Assembly: GCA_949288405.1 (NCBI GenBank)
Contig: CASEKM010000059.1
Location: 1-11,947, forward strand
DNA: 11,947 nt
DNA from: an uncultured bacterium
GTDB lineage: Bacteria; Bacillota; Clostridia; Oscillospirales; Oscillospiraceae
Direction: 5' to 3'
In this document: positions 1 to 6,390 of the stretch, piece after piece
How the letters are laid out: each line of letters begins with the position of its first letter
Position numbering within the stretch: position 1 is the stretch's first letter
Program-made: the position numbers and the translations under genes
The notes under the pieces: generated by a model
Databases searched by the model: none
Told to the model about the DNA's origin: nothing
The model's input: the letters and a program-made list of their open reading frames with translations, nothing else

Positions 1-636
1 GAGCTGCAGACCCTGTACACCTCCGGCACCGTGTTCCACGCCTTCCTGGGCGAAAAACTGCCCTCCTGGCAGGCGGCCGCCGCCCTGGTGCGGAAGATCG
101 CCGAGAACTACAAGCTGCCCTACTACACCATGTCCCCCACCTACTCTGTGTGCGCCGACCACGGCTACCTCACCGGGGAGCAGTACACCTGCCCCATCTG
201 CGGAAAGCCCGCGGAGGTATACAGCCGCATCACCGGCTACTACCGCCCCGTCCAGAACTGGAACGACGGCAAGGCCCAGGAGTTCAAGGACCGGAAGGTG
301 TACGACCTGGCCCACTCCCACCTGCACCGGGCCGGTCAGGCGGGCGCCCAGGTGACCACCCCGGCGGAGTACACCCAGGCCCAGCCTCAGCAGGAGCTCC
401 TGCTGTTCACCACCCGCACCTGCCCCAACTGCCGCCAGGCGGAGGCCCTCCTCCAGAAGGCGGGGGTGGCCTATCAGAAGGTGACCGCCGAGGAGTCCCC
501 GGAGCTCACCACCCGCTACGGGGTGCGTCAGGCCCCCACCCTGGCCTGGGAGGTCCAGGGCCAGGTGGAGAAGGTCACCGGCGTGGGCCCCATCAAGAAG
601 TTCATCGAGGACCACCGGGCCCGTGAGGCGGGCTGA
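1..636 (+). CDS. nrdD: Anaerobic (class III) ribonucleoside-triphosphate reductase with fused glutaredoxin-like domain, C-terminal part
   Basis: The frame is open from base 1, so the gene begins outside the window; 211 codons are visible. NrdD makes deoxyribonucleotides from ribonucleoside triphosphates with a glycyl radical, without oxygen, in the cytoplasm. Visible residues 1-95 are the end of the catalytic domain. They include a zinc-site pattern (C-A-D-H, then C-P-I-C) and the radical loop R-I-T-G-Y-Y, with the radical glycine at bases 235-237, followed by the family signature NWNDGKAQEF. After a linker (about residues 106-131) comes a glutaredoxin/thioredoxin-like domain. It has the active-site pair C-P-N-C (bases 421-432) and a cis-proline segment Q-A-P-T-L. 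The fused domain probably reduces the enzyme after each turnover, a role that free NrdH/thioredoxin plays for some class III enzymes (inference). A terminator follows 27 bases after the stop. An nrdG activase gene would be expected nearby but is not in view. Confidence 0.95.
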   Translation, partial: ELQTLYTSGTVFHAFLGEKLPSWQAAAALVRKIAENYKLPYYTMSPTYSVCADHGYLTGEQYTCPICGKPAEVYSRITGYYRPVQNWNDGKAQEFKDRKVYDLAHSHLHRAGQAGAQVTTPAEYTQAQPQQELLLFTTRTCPNCRQAEALLQKAGVAYQKVTAEESPELTTRYGVRQAPTLAWEVQGQVEKVTGVGPIKKFIEDHRAREAG

Positions 637-662
637 CCGCCCTGCGCCCATCACAAATATGG

Positions 663-712
663 AGAGACCGGATATGACAGTTCTGTCACATCCGGTCTTC
701 TTTTCTCACCTT
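663..712 (+). terminator. Rho-independent terminator after nrdD
   Basis: A hairpin with an outer stem GACCGGAT/ATCCGGTC (666-673 with 690-697), one internal mismatch, an inner stem TGACAG/CTGTCA (675-680 with 683-688) and a two-base tip is followed by a T-rich run (698-712). The tail favours the plus strand. The element lies between two convergent genes and may also slow minus-strand transcripts from the DUF2156 gene that ends at 719. Confidence 0.85.
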
Positions 713-718
713 TTCTCC

Positions 719-1633
719 TCACGCCTCACAGTCGCAGAATTTGCAGGGCTCGTCCACCGTCACGACGTACTTCTCCAGCAGCGCCACCGGGCGGTAGGAG
801 AGCTTGCTCTCGCGCAGCCCCGGGTCCCCGGTGTCATCCTCCCGGTTGATGAAGTGGACCCCCTCCTGGGCGAACTGCTGGGCAAACTGGGACACCAGCA
901 TCTGATAGCCCCCCTGGTAGTCCCGGTCCGCCTTCTCAATGTGGGTGAACAGGGTGTCCCCCACGATCTCTCCCAGGGAGAAGCCCGCGATCTCCCCCTC
1001 CACCAGCAGCATGCCGCCCAGCATGCCGTAGAGCTGGTAGTTGTCCAGCACCTCGTGGGTCTTAGCCAGATCCTCGTGGAAGGAGGCGGCCGCTTTGTCC
1101 CGGCCGGCGGCGTAGCGGTCCAGGAAGGCCTTCACCGCCGGGATGTCCTCCTCTGTGATCACACGGAAGGACCAGTTGCCGTAGGTCTTCAGGAACTTGT
1201 TCACATGGTTGCGCGGACCGCTGAGCTTCTTGCCCCTAAAATACTTCAGGTCCTCCGCCCGGTACAGGTAGTCGAAAGCGTCCCGATTGGAGATGGCGGC
1301 GCTGTTGGGGAAGAACCCCTGGAGGCGGTCCAGCTCGTCCTTGGGCACCGGGTAGAAGGCGATGGGCATATTTCTCCGGCAGCAGTAGCCGGCGATTTCC
1401 CGGTAGTGCTCCCTTCGTCCGCCCCCCAGGGGTAGGGTGAAGGTGCTCCCCAGACCGGGGTACTCCACCTTAAAGTAGAGAGAGCCGTCGTAGACGGCCC
1501 ACTCCGTCTTGTACATATCCCGCCACATCATCACCGTGCCGGGGGTGGTATCACAGATCCGGCTTCCGCTGTAGCCGAAATAGTCCCGAAGTTTGGGCAG
1601 GTCTTCTAATTGCAGGGGGGTAAATTCAAGCAT
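719..1633 (-). CDS. DUF2156 / phosphatidylglycerol lysyltransferase C-terminal-like protein (GNAT fold)
   Basis: A 304-residue soluble protein. Its C-terminal half carries the N-R-E-x-D-x-G-x-x-G-L-R-x-x-K-x-S-Y signature (about residues 263-280) of the catalytic domain of lysyl-phosphatidylglycerol synthases (MprF) and its stand-alone relatives, which use aminoacyl-tRNA or another acyl donor. No membrane segments are seen, so this is not MprF itself; donor and acceptor are unknown. The start is the ATG at 1633, because AAGGA (1647-1643) stands 9 bases before it, whereas the TTG at 1642 directly abuts that site. The gene follows the metallophosphoesterase stop by 20 bases, so the two are probably one operon. 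The tail ends with a C-x2-C-x-C cluster (residues 297-302) that is not part of the family signature and could bind metal. Family call is firm, function open. Confidence 0.85.
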   Translation of the reverse strand: MLEFTPLQLEDLPKLRDYFGYSGSRICDTTPGTVMMWRDMYKTEWAVYDGSLYFKVEYPGLGSTFTLPLGGGRREHYREIAGYCCRRNMPIAFYPVPKDELDRLQGFFPNSAAISNRDAFDYLYRAEDLKYFRGKKLSGPRNHVNKFLKTYGNWSFRVITEEDIPAVKAFLDRYAAGRDKAAASFHEDLAKTHEVLDNYQLYGMLGGMLLVEGEIAGFSLGEIVGDTLFTHIEKADRDYQGGYQMLVSQFAQQFAQEGVHFINREDDTGDPGLRESKLSYRPVALLEKYVVTVDEPCKFCDCEA

Positions 1634-1653
1634 ACATTCCAATCCTTATTTGT

Positions 1654-2760
1654 TTATTTGTGTTCTATTGTCTCCGCCAGGCGGCCGAAATACCAGCCTG
1701 TCACTCCATTTTTCTTCATGAGGCAGCCCCGGCTGGTGCGGGCCACCAGGGAGAGCCGGTCCCCCGGCTCCACGGGCAGGCGGTAGTCGGTGGAGTCCTC
1801 GCACCACAGCCGGTCCCCGGTCCGGCGCAGATAGGCGGTGAGGATGTACAGCACCCGTCCGCTCTCCAGGTGGCGGCACAGGGACAGCTCCTCCCCCTCC
1901 TCCAGCAGCTCCAGGTCCGCCCGGCCCCAGCGGATGTTGATGGAGTCCTCCGAGGGCTCCTGGCGGTCCAGGGCGGTGTACACCGGCAGCCCGTCGTAGG
2001 CCGCCCAGGTGAAGTCCTCTGACTCCTCCGTCGGGATGACCAGGGCGTTGAGCTGCCCGTCCAGCTTGAGAACGCAGCCCCCGTCGATGGAGACGATCTT
2101 CCGGTCCCAGTCAAAGATTGGGGCGGCCGAGGGGACCTTCCCGTTGTACAGGGTCACCGGCCAGTGGCCCACGATCACATACTTGGAGAAGGCGTGCCCC
2201 TGCCCCCGGAAATCGTCGTTTTTCATGCACCGCCACCGGTTCAGCCCCTCCATGTGCTCCAGGGAGGGGACGCCCCCGTGGACGAACACCAGGTGCTCCG
2301 TTTCCAAAATGGTGGGCAGGCCGGACAGCCAGGCCCGGATCTCCGGGTAGCGCGCCCGCAGGGCGGAGCGCAGGCCGGGAAAATCCCGCCAGTCGGGGTA
2401 GTCCATCTCCTCCGCCAGCTGCCGGAGGATGCTCTCCGGGTGCTGGGGGAGGTAGCTGGCATAAAACCCCTGGTCCAGCTCGTCCGTCTCGAAAAAGCGG
2501 GACACCAGGCCGTCACAGTTGCCGCAGACGGGATAGACCGTGTGGGTGCGGGCCAGCTCCATCACATACCGCAGAAGGGCCAGGCTGTCCCGCCCCTTCT
2601 CCAGGATGTCCCCGTCCAGGACCAGGATGTCCTCCGGGGTAAAGTCCACCTGCTTCAGCAGTCCCTGAAAAAAGGGGAGATTTCCATGGATGTCGCTCAC
2701 CGCCAGAATACGGCGGCCGGGCGCAAACTCCGGGTGGATCACGCGGGCGGTATCGGCCAA
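1654..2760 (-). CDS. Metallophosphoesterase (calcineurin-like) with extra C-terminal domain
   Basis: A 368-residue protein. Residues 15-235 hold the dinuclear-metal phosphoesterase blocks in order: S-D-I-H-G-N (metal residues D23 and H25), L-D-G-D (50-51) followed by G-R-D-S, G-N-C-D (80-83), V-H-G-G (160-163) and G-H-W-P (198-201). The G-N-C-D block resembles YfcE-type phosphodiesterases, while the late H-G-G and G-H-x-P blocks recall PPP/ApaH-like phosphatases, so the substrate cannot be told (phosphoprotein, dinucleotide or cyclic nucleotide). Residues from about 245 to the end form a separate beta-rich acidic domain, perhaps SH3-like near the K-K-N-G-V-T-G-W-Y-F stretch. The start is TTG at 2760, chosen because GGAGG stands 9 bases upstream in the run GGAGGAGAG and the first metal motif follows at residue 22. 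First gene of an operon with the DUF2156 gene. Confidence 0.88.
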   Translation of the reverse strand: MADTARVIHPEFAPGRRILAVSDIHGNLPFFQGLLKQVDFTPEDILVLDGDILEKGRDSLALLRYVMELARTHTVYPVCGNCDGLVSRFFETDELDQGFYASYLPQHPESILRQLAEEMDYPDWRDFPGLRSALRARYPEIRAWLSGLPTILETEHLVFVHGGVPSLEHMEGLNRWRCMKNDDFRGQGHAFSKYVIVGHWPVTLYNGKVPSAAPIFDWDRKIVSIDGGCVLKLDGQLNALVIPTEESEDFTWAAYDGLPVYTALDRQEPSEDSINIRWGRADLELLEEGEELSLCRHLESGRVLYILTAYLRRTGDRLWCEDSTDYRLPVEPGDRLSLVARTSRGCLMKKNGVTGWYFGRLAETIEHK

Positions 2761-2793
2761 GGGAACTCTCCTCCTCTTCCATGCTGCACATCA

Positions 2794-2829
2794 TCTCCGC
2801 CGCCCGCCCTCAAGGCAGGCCGGCGGAGA
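2794..2829 (-). promoter_or_regulatory. Leader hairpin upstream of the metallophosphoesterase operon
   Basis: Perfect 9-bp arms TCTCCGCCG (2794-2802) and CGGCGGAGA (2821-2829) enclose a GC-rich, partly pairing loop. It lies between the predicted minus-strand promoter (2848-2876) and the ribosome site near 2770, so it would form in the 5' leader. There is no T run after it in the minus direction, so it is not an obvious terminator. It may affect mRNA stability or be incidental in GC-rich DNA. Confidence 0.45.
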
Positions 2830-2847
2830 TCCCATTTGGGCATGGTC

Positions 2848-2876
2848 ATCATATCACAGTCTGGAGAACGCCGCAA
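2848..2876 (-). promoter_or_regulatory. Sigma-A-type promoter of the metallophosphoesterase-DUF2156 operon
   Basis: Reading the minus strand, TTGCGG (2876-2871) is followed after 17 bases by TATGAT (2853-2848) with an extended -10 TG one base before it. This leaves a leader of about 80 bases before the TTG start at 2760. Spacing and -10 match the housekeeping consensus well; the -35 matches at four of six bases. Confidence 0.6.
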
Positions 2877-3007
2877 GGGATGGGCCGCAGAATTTTCCGA
2901 CAATCCTGGTGGGGAGTTTCCCCCTTTTTCACAGAGCTCCGCCCCGCTCCAGGGGCCGGCCGTATGATCCCGCCCCGTCCCGCATATACTGGAGCGGGTG
3001 ATGATGG

Positions 3008-3481
3008 ATGGAGATACGTATCTGGAAGCACTATGGGACCTGGGTCCTGGCCGCCGAGGCGGCGGGGGCTCTGTCCGGCTGGCTCACCCGGGAGGGGGCA
3101 GAGCGGTACCGGGAGGCCGTCCTCCAGCCGCCCCTGTCGCCCCCCGGCTGGGTATTTCCCCTGGTCTGGACGGCGCTGTACGCCCTCATGGGGATCGGGG
3201 CGGCCCGGGCGGCCCTGTGTCCGGCCCCGCCCCTGCGGACCCGGGCCCTGCGGCTCTTCTGGGCCCAGCTCGCCTTCAACGTTATCTGGCCCTTCCTGTT
3301 CTTTCAGCTTCAGCGGTTCGGCCTGGCCCTGGCGTGGCTGGCGGCCCTGTGGGTGCTGATCCTGCTCATGGCGCTGGCCTTCCGGCGGGTGGATCCCCTG
3401 GCCGCCCGGCTTCAGCTCCCCTACCTGCTGTGGACGGCCTTCGCCGGCTACCTGAACGCCGGGGTGTGGCTGCTGAACTGA
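3008..3481 (+). CDS. tspO: TspO/MBR family membrane protein
   Basis: 157 residues with five hydrophobic segments (about 10-27, 46-68, 82-100, 104-124, 134-154), the expected size and topology for TspO. Family hallmarks seen are P-P-x-x-P-P-G-W-V-F-P-x-V-W (41-54), L-Y-x-x-M-G-I (58-63) and a-F-N-x-x-W-x-x-x-F-F (89-99), with a W-x-x-x-x-G-Y-L-N-A block near the end. TspO proteins bind or degrade porphyrins such as protoporphyrin IX in the membrane; the role in a strict anaerobe is not settled. The start is the ATG at 3008 because the family's first helix begins right after it. The only ribosome site is a modest GGAG 13 bases upstream (2991-2994), so expression may be low. A TATGAT at 2963-2968 could be a -10, but I see no convincing -35. 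No operon partner; a terminator follows. Confidence 0.93.
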   Translation: MEIRIWKHYGTWVLAAEAAGALSGWLTREGAERYREAVLQPPLSPPGWVFPLVWTALYALMGIGAARAALCPAPPLRTRALRLFWAQLAFNVIWPFLFFQLQRFGLALAWLAALWVLILLMALAFRRVDPLAARLQLPYLLWTAFAGYLNAGVWLLN

Positions 3482-3493
3482 CGGGCGGGGCGC

Positions 3494-3530
3494 AAAAACG
3501 GCACAGAGCGAACGCTCTGTGCCGTTTTTT
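3494..3530. terminator. Bidirectional terminator between tspO and the amidohydrolase
   Basis: A perfect inverted repeat: 17-base arms at 3494-3510 and 3513-3529 with a tiny tip, starting with five A and ending with six T. Each strand therefore reads a strong GC stem followed by a T run. It lies between two convergent stops (3481 and 3536) and suits both genes. Confidence 0.93.
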
Positions 3531-3535
3531 GGCGC

Positions 3536-4384
3536 TCAGAACCCCAGCAGCCGCTGGGCGTTGCCGCCCAGGATGGCGGCCTTCTCCTCCTCCCCAAGGG
3601 GGAGGGCCTGGAACCGCTCCAGGCTCTCCGTCTGCCCGCTCCAGGGGCTGTCGGTGCCGAAGAGGAAGCGCTCCGGTCCGAAATTCCGAATGATGCGCAA
3701 AAACTGCTCCTCCCCCATCATGGGCAGGTCCTCGGGCTTGTAGTAGCCGTCGTCCAGGGGGTTGATGCTCCCCAGGGAGTAGGAGGTATCCAGGTACACC
3801 GGCTCGTGCTGAAGCAGCTCCTCCACCTGGTCCCAGTTCCGCCAGCCCCCCATGTGGGCCAGGATCAGGGTGACGGGCCCCACCTCCCGCAGGGCGTGGA
3901 CCACCATTTGGGGGGTGACCCGCACCTGGCCGGGGAAGCCGATGTCCAGACCGGAGTGGGCGAGGACCACCAGGCCCAGCTCCGCCGCCCGGTCCAGGAT
4001 GCGCAGGGTGCGGACGTCGTCAAAGTCCACCCCCTGGTACACCGGGTGGAGCTTGATGCCCTTCATGCCCAGCTCCTTCACCCGGGCCAGCTCCGCCCGG
4101 TAGTCCTCAAAATCCGGGTGGATGCAGCCGAAGGAGTAGATGCCCGTCTCCGGCCCCTGGTCGTTGATGCGGGCGGAGCTGTCGTTTACATGGACCACCT
4201 GCCGGGGGTTGGTGGCCACGGGGAGGACCAGGGAGACGTCCACCCCCGCCCGCTCCATGGAGGCCCGCAGGCCGGCGGCGGTGCCGTCCACATAGGCCCG
4301 GGTGTGGGACATGCCCTCCAGCTTGGGGATGGTGGTGGCGGCCAGCTTGTCGGGGAAGGTATGGGTATGAATGTCAATGACCAT
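3536..4384 (-). CDS. Metal-dependent amidohydrolase (amidohydrolase_2 / ACMSD-like TIM barrel)
   Basis: 282 residues, usual length for this family. Seen in order: D-I-H-T-H (metal ligands H6 and H8), G-M-K-G-I-K-L-H-P (107-114), A-H-S-G (H143), L-A-H-M-G-G (H177) and G-T-D-S-P-W (D245). This is the HxH, His, His, Asp pattern of ACMSD-like amidohydrolases, which hydrolyse or decarboxylate small carboxylic compounds in the cytoplasm; the substrate is unknown. The start is ATG 4384, with GAAAGGA ending 9 bases before it; the upstream in-frame TTG (4393) abuts that site and is rejected. It lies 132 bases downstream of the symporter gene on the same strand, across a hairpin, so it may be read at reduced level from the symporter promoter. 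The pair suggests uptake followed by hydrolysis of the same compound (inference). Confidence 0.88.
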   Translation of the reverse strand: MVIDIHTHTFPDKLAATTIPKLEGMSHTRAYVDGTAAGLRASMERAGVDVSLVLPVATNPRQVVHVNDSSARINDQGPETGIYSFGCIHPDFEDYRAELARVKELGMKGIKLHPVYQGVDFDDVRTLRILDRAAELGLVVLAHSGLDIGFPGQVRVTPQMVVHALREVGPVTLILAHMGGWRNWDQVEELLQHEPVYLDTSYSLGSINPLDDGYYKPEDLPMMGEEQFLRIIRNFGPERFLFGTDSPWSGQTESLERFQALPLGEEEKAAILGGNAQRLLGF

Positions 4385-4419
4385 GGCAATCAATCCTTTC
4401 TGAATCCTGTGAGGCCGGA

Positions 4420-4470
4420 AAAGCCGGGCCCCCGTGCTTGTCTAACAGAGTACCACAGGGGTCCGGCTTT
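4420..4470 (-). terminator. Hairpin between symporter and amidohydrolase genes, probable partial terminator
   Basis: Imperfect arms of 17 bases (4420-4436 and 4454-4470) contain one mismatch and one G-T pair around a 17-base loop. On the minus strand the stem ends in CTTTT followed by CC, a short T run, so full termination is doubtful and attenuation is likelier. A second hairpin (4488-4495 with 4501-4508, CCCAAAAC/GTTTTGGG) sits just after the symporter stop without a T run and may protect the 3' end of its message. Confidence 0.6.
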
Positions 4471-4516
4471 GAAAAGGAACTTTCTTGCCCAAAACCTGGC
4501 GTTTTGGGACCAACTT

Positions 4517-6061
4517 TTACTCGCTGTCCCCCAGGGCCTCCCGCTGGCGCACCAGCACCTTCTGCTCATAGCAGGAGAAGGCGTTGTCCACCAGCTCCTG
4601 GTCCGGCTTGGGGGTGAACAGGGAGACCACCGGCACGATCACCACTCCGGCCACCATGCAGAAGGCGCCGGCGTTGATGGAGGAGCGCAGCACCGCCGGG
4701 AACAGCTGGGGCGCCAGCATATTGGCCAGCATCACTACCACGGAGAACAGGAAGCTGGCCCAGCAGCCGGCCTTGGTGGCCTTCTTCCAGTACAGGCCGT
4801 ATAGGAAGGGGGCCAGGAAGGCCCCGGCCAGAGCGCCCCAGGAGATGCCCATAAGCTGGGCGATAAAGGTCACGTTGGACCGGTACTGGACGATGGCGAT
4901 GACCACCGAGATGGCGATAAACACCACGATGAGGGCCTGCATGATCCGCAGCTGCACCTTCTCGCTCATGTTCTTCACCACGTTGTCCTTCAGAAAGTCC
5001 AGGGTCAGGGTGGAGCTGGAGGCCAGCACCAGGGAGGACAGGGTGGACATGGAGGCGGACAGCACCAGGATCACCACCACGGCGATGAGCACGTCGGGCA
5101 GGCCGGCGAGCATGGTGGGGATGATGGCGTCATAGCCCTGACTGGCCACGTCCACCTGGTCGGAGAACAGCCGCCCGAAGCCCCCCAGGAAGTAGCACCC
5201 CCCCGCCACGATGAGGGCGAAGACGGTGGAGATGATCATGCCCTTGTGGACGGCGGTCTCGCTCTTGATGGCGTAGAACTTCTGCACCATCTGGGGCAGG
5301 CCCCAGGTGCCCAGGCTGGTGAGCACCACCACCCCCAGCAGGTTCAAGGGATCGGGGCCGAAGAAGGAGGCGAACACCCCGGGCACGTCCGAGGCCGCGG
5401 GGTCCTCCACCCGGGCCAGCCCCTCCAGGGCGGCCATAAAGCCCCCCTGCTCCCCCAGGACGGCGGCGATGACGGCGCAGATGCCCACGATCATAATGAT
5501 GCCCTGGATGAAGTCGTTGATGGCGGTGGCCATATAGCCCCCGGCGATCACATACACCCCGGTGAGGACGGCCATCACGGCCACGCACACCTCGTAGTCG
5601 ATGTCAAAGGCCATGCCGAACAGGCGGCTCAGGCCGTTGTACAGGGAGGCGGTGTAAGGGATCAGGAACAAAAAGGTGATGGCCGAGGCGGCCACCTTCA
5701 GAGACCGGGAGCCAAAGCGCTTGCCGAAAAATTCCGGCATGGTGGCGCTGTCCAGGTGCTGGGTGATGATCCGGGTGCGGCGGCCCAGCACGGCCCAGGC
5801 CAGCAGAGAGCCCAGGATGGCGTTGCCGATCCCCGCCCAGGTGGCGGCCACTCCGTATTTCCAGCCGAACTGTCCGGCGTAGCCCACAAAGACTACGGCG
5901 GAGAAGTAGGAGGTGCCGTAGGCGAAGGCGGTGAGCCAGGGGCCCACCGACCGGCCCCCCAGCACAAAGCCGTTTACATCCGAGGCGTGGCGGCGGCAGT
6001 ACAGGCCGATGCCCACCATCACCGCGAAAAATACCAGGAGCATCCCCAGTTTGATTGCCAT
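4517..6061 (-). CDS. Sodium:solute symporter (SSS family, PutP-like)
   Basis: 514 residues with about 13 hydrophobic segments, the usual SSS size. Seen: the N-terminal F-V-L-G-G-R-S-V-G-P-W segment followed by A-Y-G-T-S-Y-F-S-A and G-Y-A-G-Q-F-G-W-K-Y-G (helices 1-2). The later L-S-A-S-M-S-T-L-S-S-L-V-L-A-S-S-S block corresponds to the PutP helix that supplies sodium-site hydroxyls. It imports an organic solute with sodium across the cytoplasmic membrane; the substrate cannot be read from sequence. The start is ATG 6061 with AAAGGA 10 bases upstream; the in-frame TTG at 6094 would add 11 polar residues without a ribosome site. The promoter lies at 6197-6225, leaving a GC-rich leader of about 130 bases. 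The amidohydrolase downstream hints at a carboxylate or amide substrate (inference). Confidence 0.93.
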   Translation of the reverse strand: MAIKLGMLLVFFAVMVGIGLYCRRHASDVNGFVLGGRSVGPWLTAFAYGTSYFSAVVFVGYAGQFGWKYGVAATWAGIGNAILGSLLAWAVLGRRTRIITQHLDSATMPEFFGKRFGSRSLKVAASAITFLFLIPYTASLYNGLSRLFGMAFDIDYEVCVAVMAVLTGVYVIAGGYMATAINDFIQGIIMIVGICAVIAAVLGEQGGFMAALEGLARVEDPAASDVPGVFASFFGPDPLNLLGVVVLTSLGTWGLPQMVQKFYAIKSETAVHKGMIISTVFALIVAGGCYFLGGFGRLFSDQVDVASQGYDAIIPTMLAGLPDVLIAVVVILVLSASMSTLSSLVLASSSTLTLDFLKDNVVKNMSEKVQLRIMQALIVVFIAISVVIAIVQYRSNVTFIAQLMGISWGALAGAFLAPFLYGLYWKKATKAGCWASFLFSVVVMLANMLAPQLFPAVLRSSINAGAFCMVAGVVIVPVVSLFTPKPDQELVDNAFSCYEQKVLVRQREALGDSE

Positions 6062-6125
6062 GATCCATCTGTCCTTTCGCTGCGGTTTTTGCAAAACCAG
6101 TCTCCCGGCTCCCCCCTGCGCCCCC

Positions 6126-6140
6126 GCCCGGGGGCCGGGC
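6126..6140 (-). promoter_or_regulatory. GC-rich hairpin in the symporter leader
   Basis: GCCCGG (6126-6131) and CCGGGC (6135-6140) form a 6-bp stem with a 3-base loop inside the predicted leader of the symporter message. A second small stem (GGTTTT/AAAACC form) lies nearer the start at about 6084-6098. They resemble no riboswitch I know; the leader is simply structured. Confidence 0.3.
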
Positions 6141-6189
6141 GTGCGCCAACAGTTCAGACACGGCCGGTTTTATGATTTGCTGCATTGAC

Positions 6190-6206
6190 GCGTTACAGTT
6201 TAACGC
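6190..6206. promoter_or_regulatory. Candidate operator, perfect inverted repeat over the symporter -10
   Basis: GCGTTA (6190-6195), five bases, TAACGC (6201-6206): perfect 6-bp arms centred on the -10 hexamer of the minus-strand symporter promoter. A dimeric repressor bound here would block RNA polymerase. It differs from the BlaI-type operators at 6304-6375, so another regulator, not encoded next to it, is implied. Confidence 0.5.
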
Positions 6207-6225
6207 AGAGAAGCGGTAAAGTCAA
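6197..6225 (-). promoter_or_regulatory. Sigma-A-type promoter of the symporter gene
   Basis: On the minus strand TTGACT (6225-6220) is followed after 17 bases by TAAACT (6202-6197). Just upstream, an A/T block (six A then five T, 6234-6244) falls at about -43 to -55, the place of an UP element. The operator-like repeat 6190-6206 overlaps the -10. Confidence 0.65.
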
Positions 6226-6303
6226 GGGGTGTGAAAAAATTTTTCGTGATTCTTTTCCGGCCCTGCGGACAGGAGGCGGGCACGGGCGAAAATTTTTTCT
6301 TCC
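6226..6303. other. Intergenic spacer with two opposed A/T blocks
   Basis: This spacer sits between the divergent symporter and blaI promoters. It holds two near mirror copies of an A/T palindrome (6233-6245 and 6288-6299), each on the upstream side of one promoter, separated by GC-rich sequence. They may act as UP elements or bend sites. No gene is seen here. Confidence 0.4.
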
Positions 6304-6321
6304 AGACTATCGGAATAGTCT
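6304..6321. promoter_or_regulatory. BlaI-type operator 1
   Basis: AGACTAT, four bases, ATAGTCT: perfect 7-bp arms. The last base is the first T of the -35 hexamer (6321-6326). It is the best copy of three. BlaI/MecI/CopY repressors bind such short dyads containing TACA/TGTA-like or CTA/TAG cores; the exact consensus of this branch is inferred from the three copies here. Confidence 0.75.
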
Positions 6322-6349
6322 TGACAAATACAGACTACTGTGATAGTCT
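6321..6349 (+). promoter_or_regulatory. Promoter of the blaI-protease operon
   Basis: TTGACA (6321-6326), 17 bases, TAGTCT (6344-6349), with an extended -10 TG at 6341-6342. The -35 is perfect; the -10 is weak because it is also the right arm of operator 2. Transcription would start near 6356, just before operator 3. Confidence 0.75.
6332..6349. promoter_or_regulatory. BlaI-type operator 2
   Basis: AGACTAC, four bases, ATAGTCT: same dyad as operator 1 with one arm mismatch. It covers the spacer and the whole -10. Its centre is 28 bases from that of operator 1. Confidence 0.75.
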
Positions 6350-6357
6350 CTAATCGT

Positions 6358-6375
6358 AGACTACTGCAGTCGTCT
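6358..6375. promoter_or_regulatory. BlaI-type operator 3
   Basis: AGACTAC, four bases, GTCGTCT: same dyad with one mismatch between arms. It lies just after the expected transcription start and directly before the ribosome site (AAGGAGG, 6377-6383). Its centre is 26 bases from that of operator 2. Confidence 0.7.
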
Positions 6376-6390
6376 CAAGGAGGTATCCCA

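Noticed and set aside
3806..4804. Open frame of 332 codons on the plus strand across the amidohydrolase and the symporter end
   Set aside because: It spans two well-supported minus-strand genes and the hairpin between them, and its translation has no recognisable motif.
5246..6175. Open frame of 309 codons on the plus strand opposite the symporter
   Set aside because: Shadow of a membrane protein gene; its product is His/Gly/Gln-rich, runs through the symporter start and leader, and resembles no family.
6062..6196. Riboswitch in the symporter leader
   Set aside because: The leader of about 130 bases has GC-rich stems, but I recognise no conserved riboswitch core.
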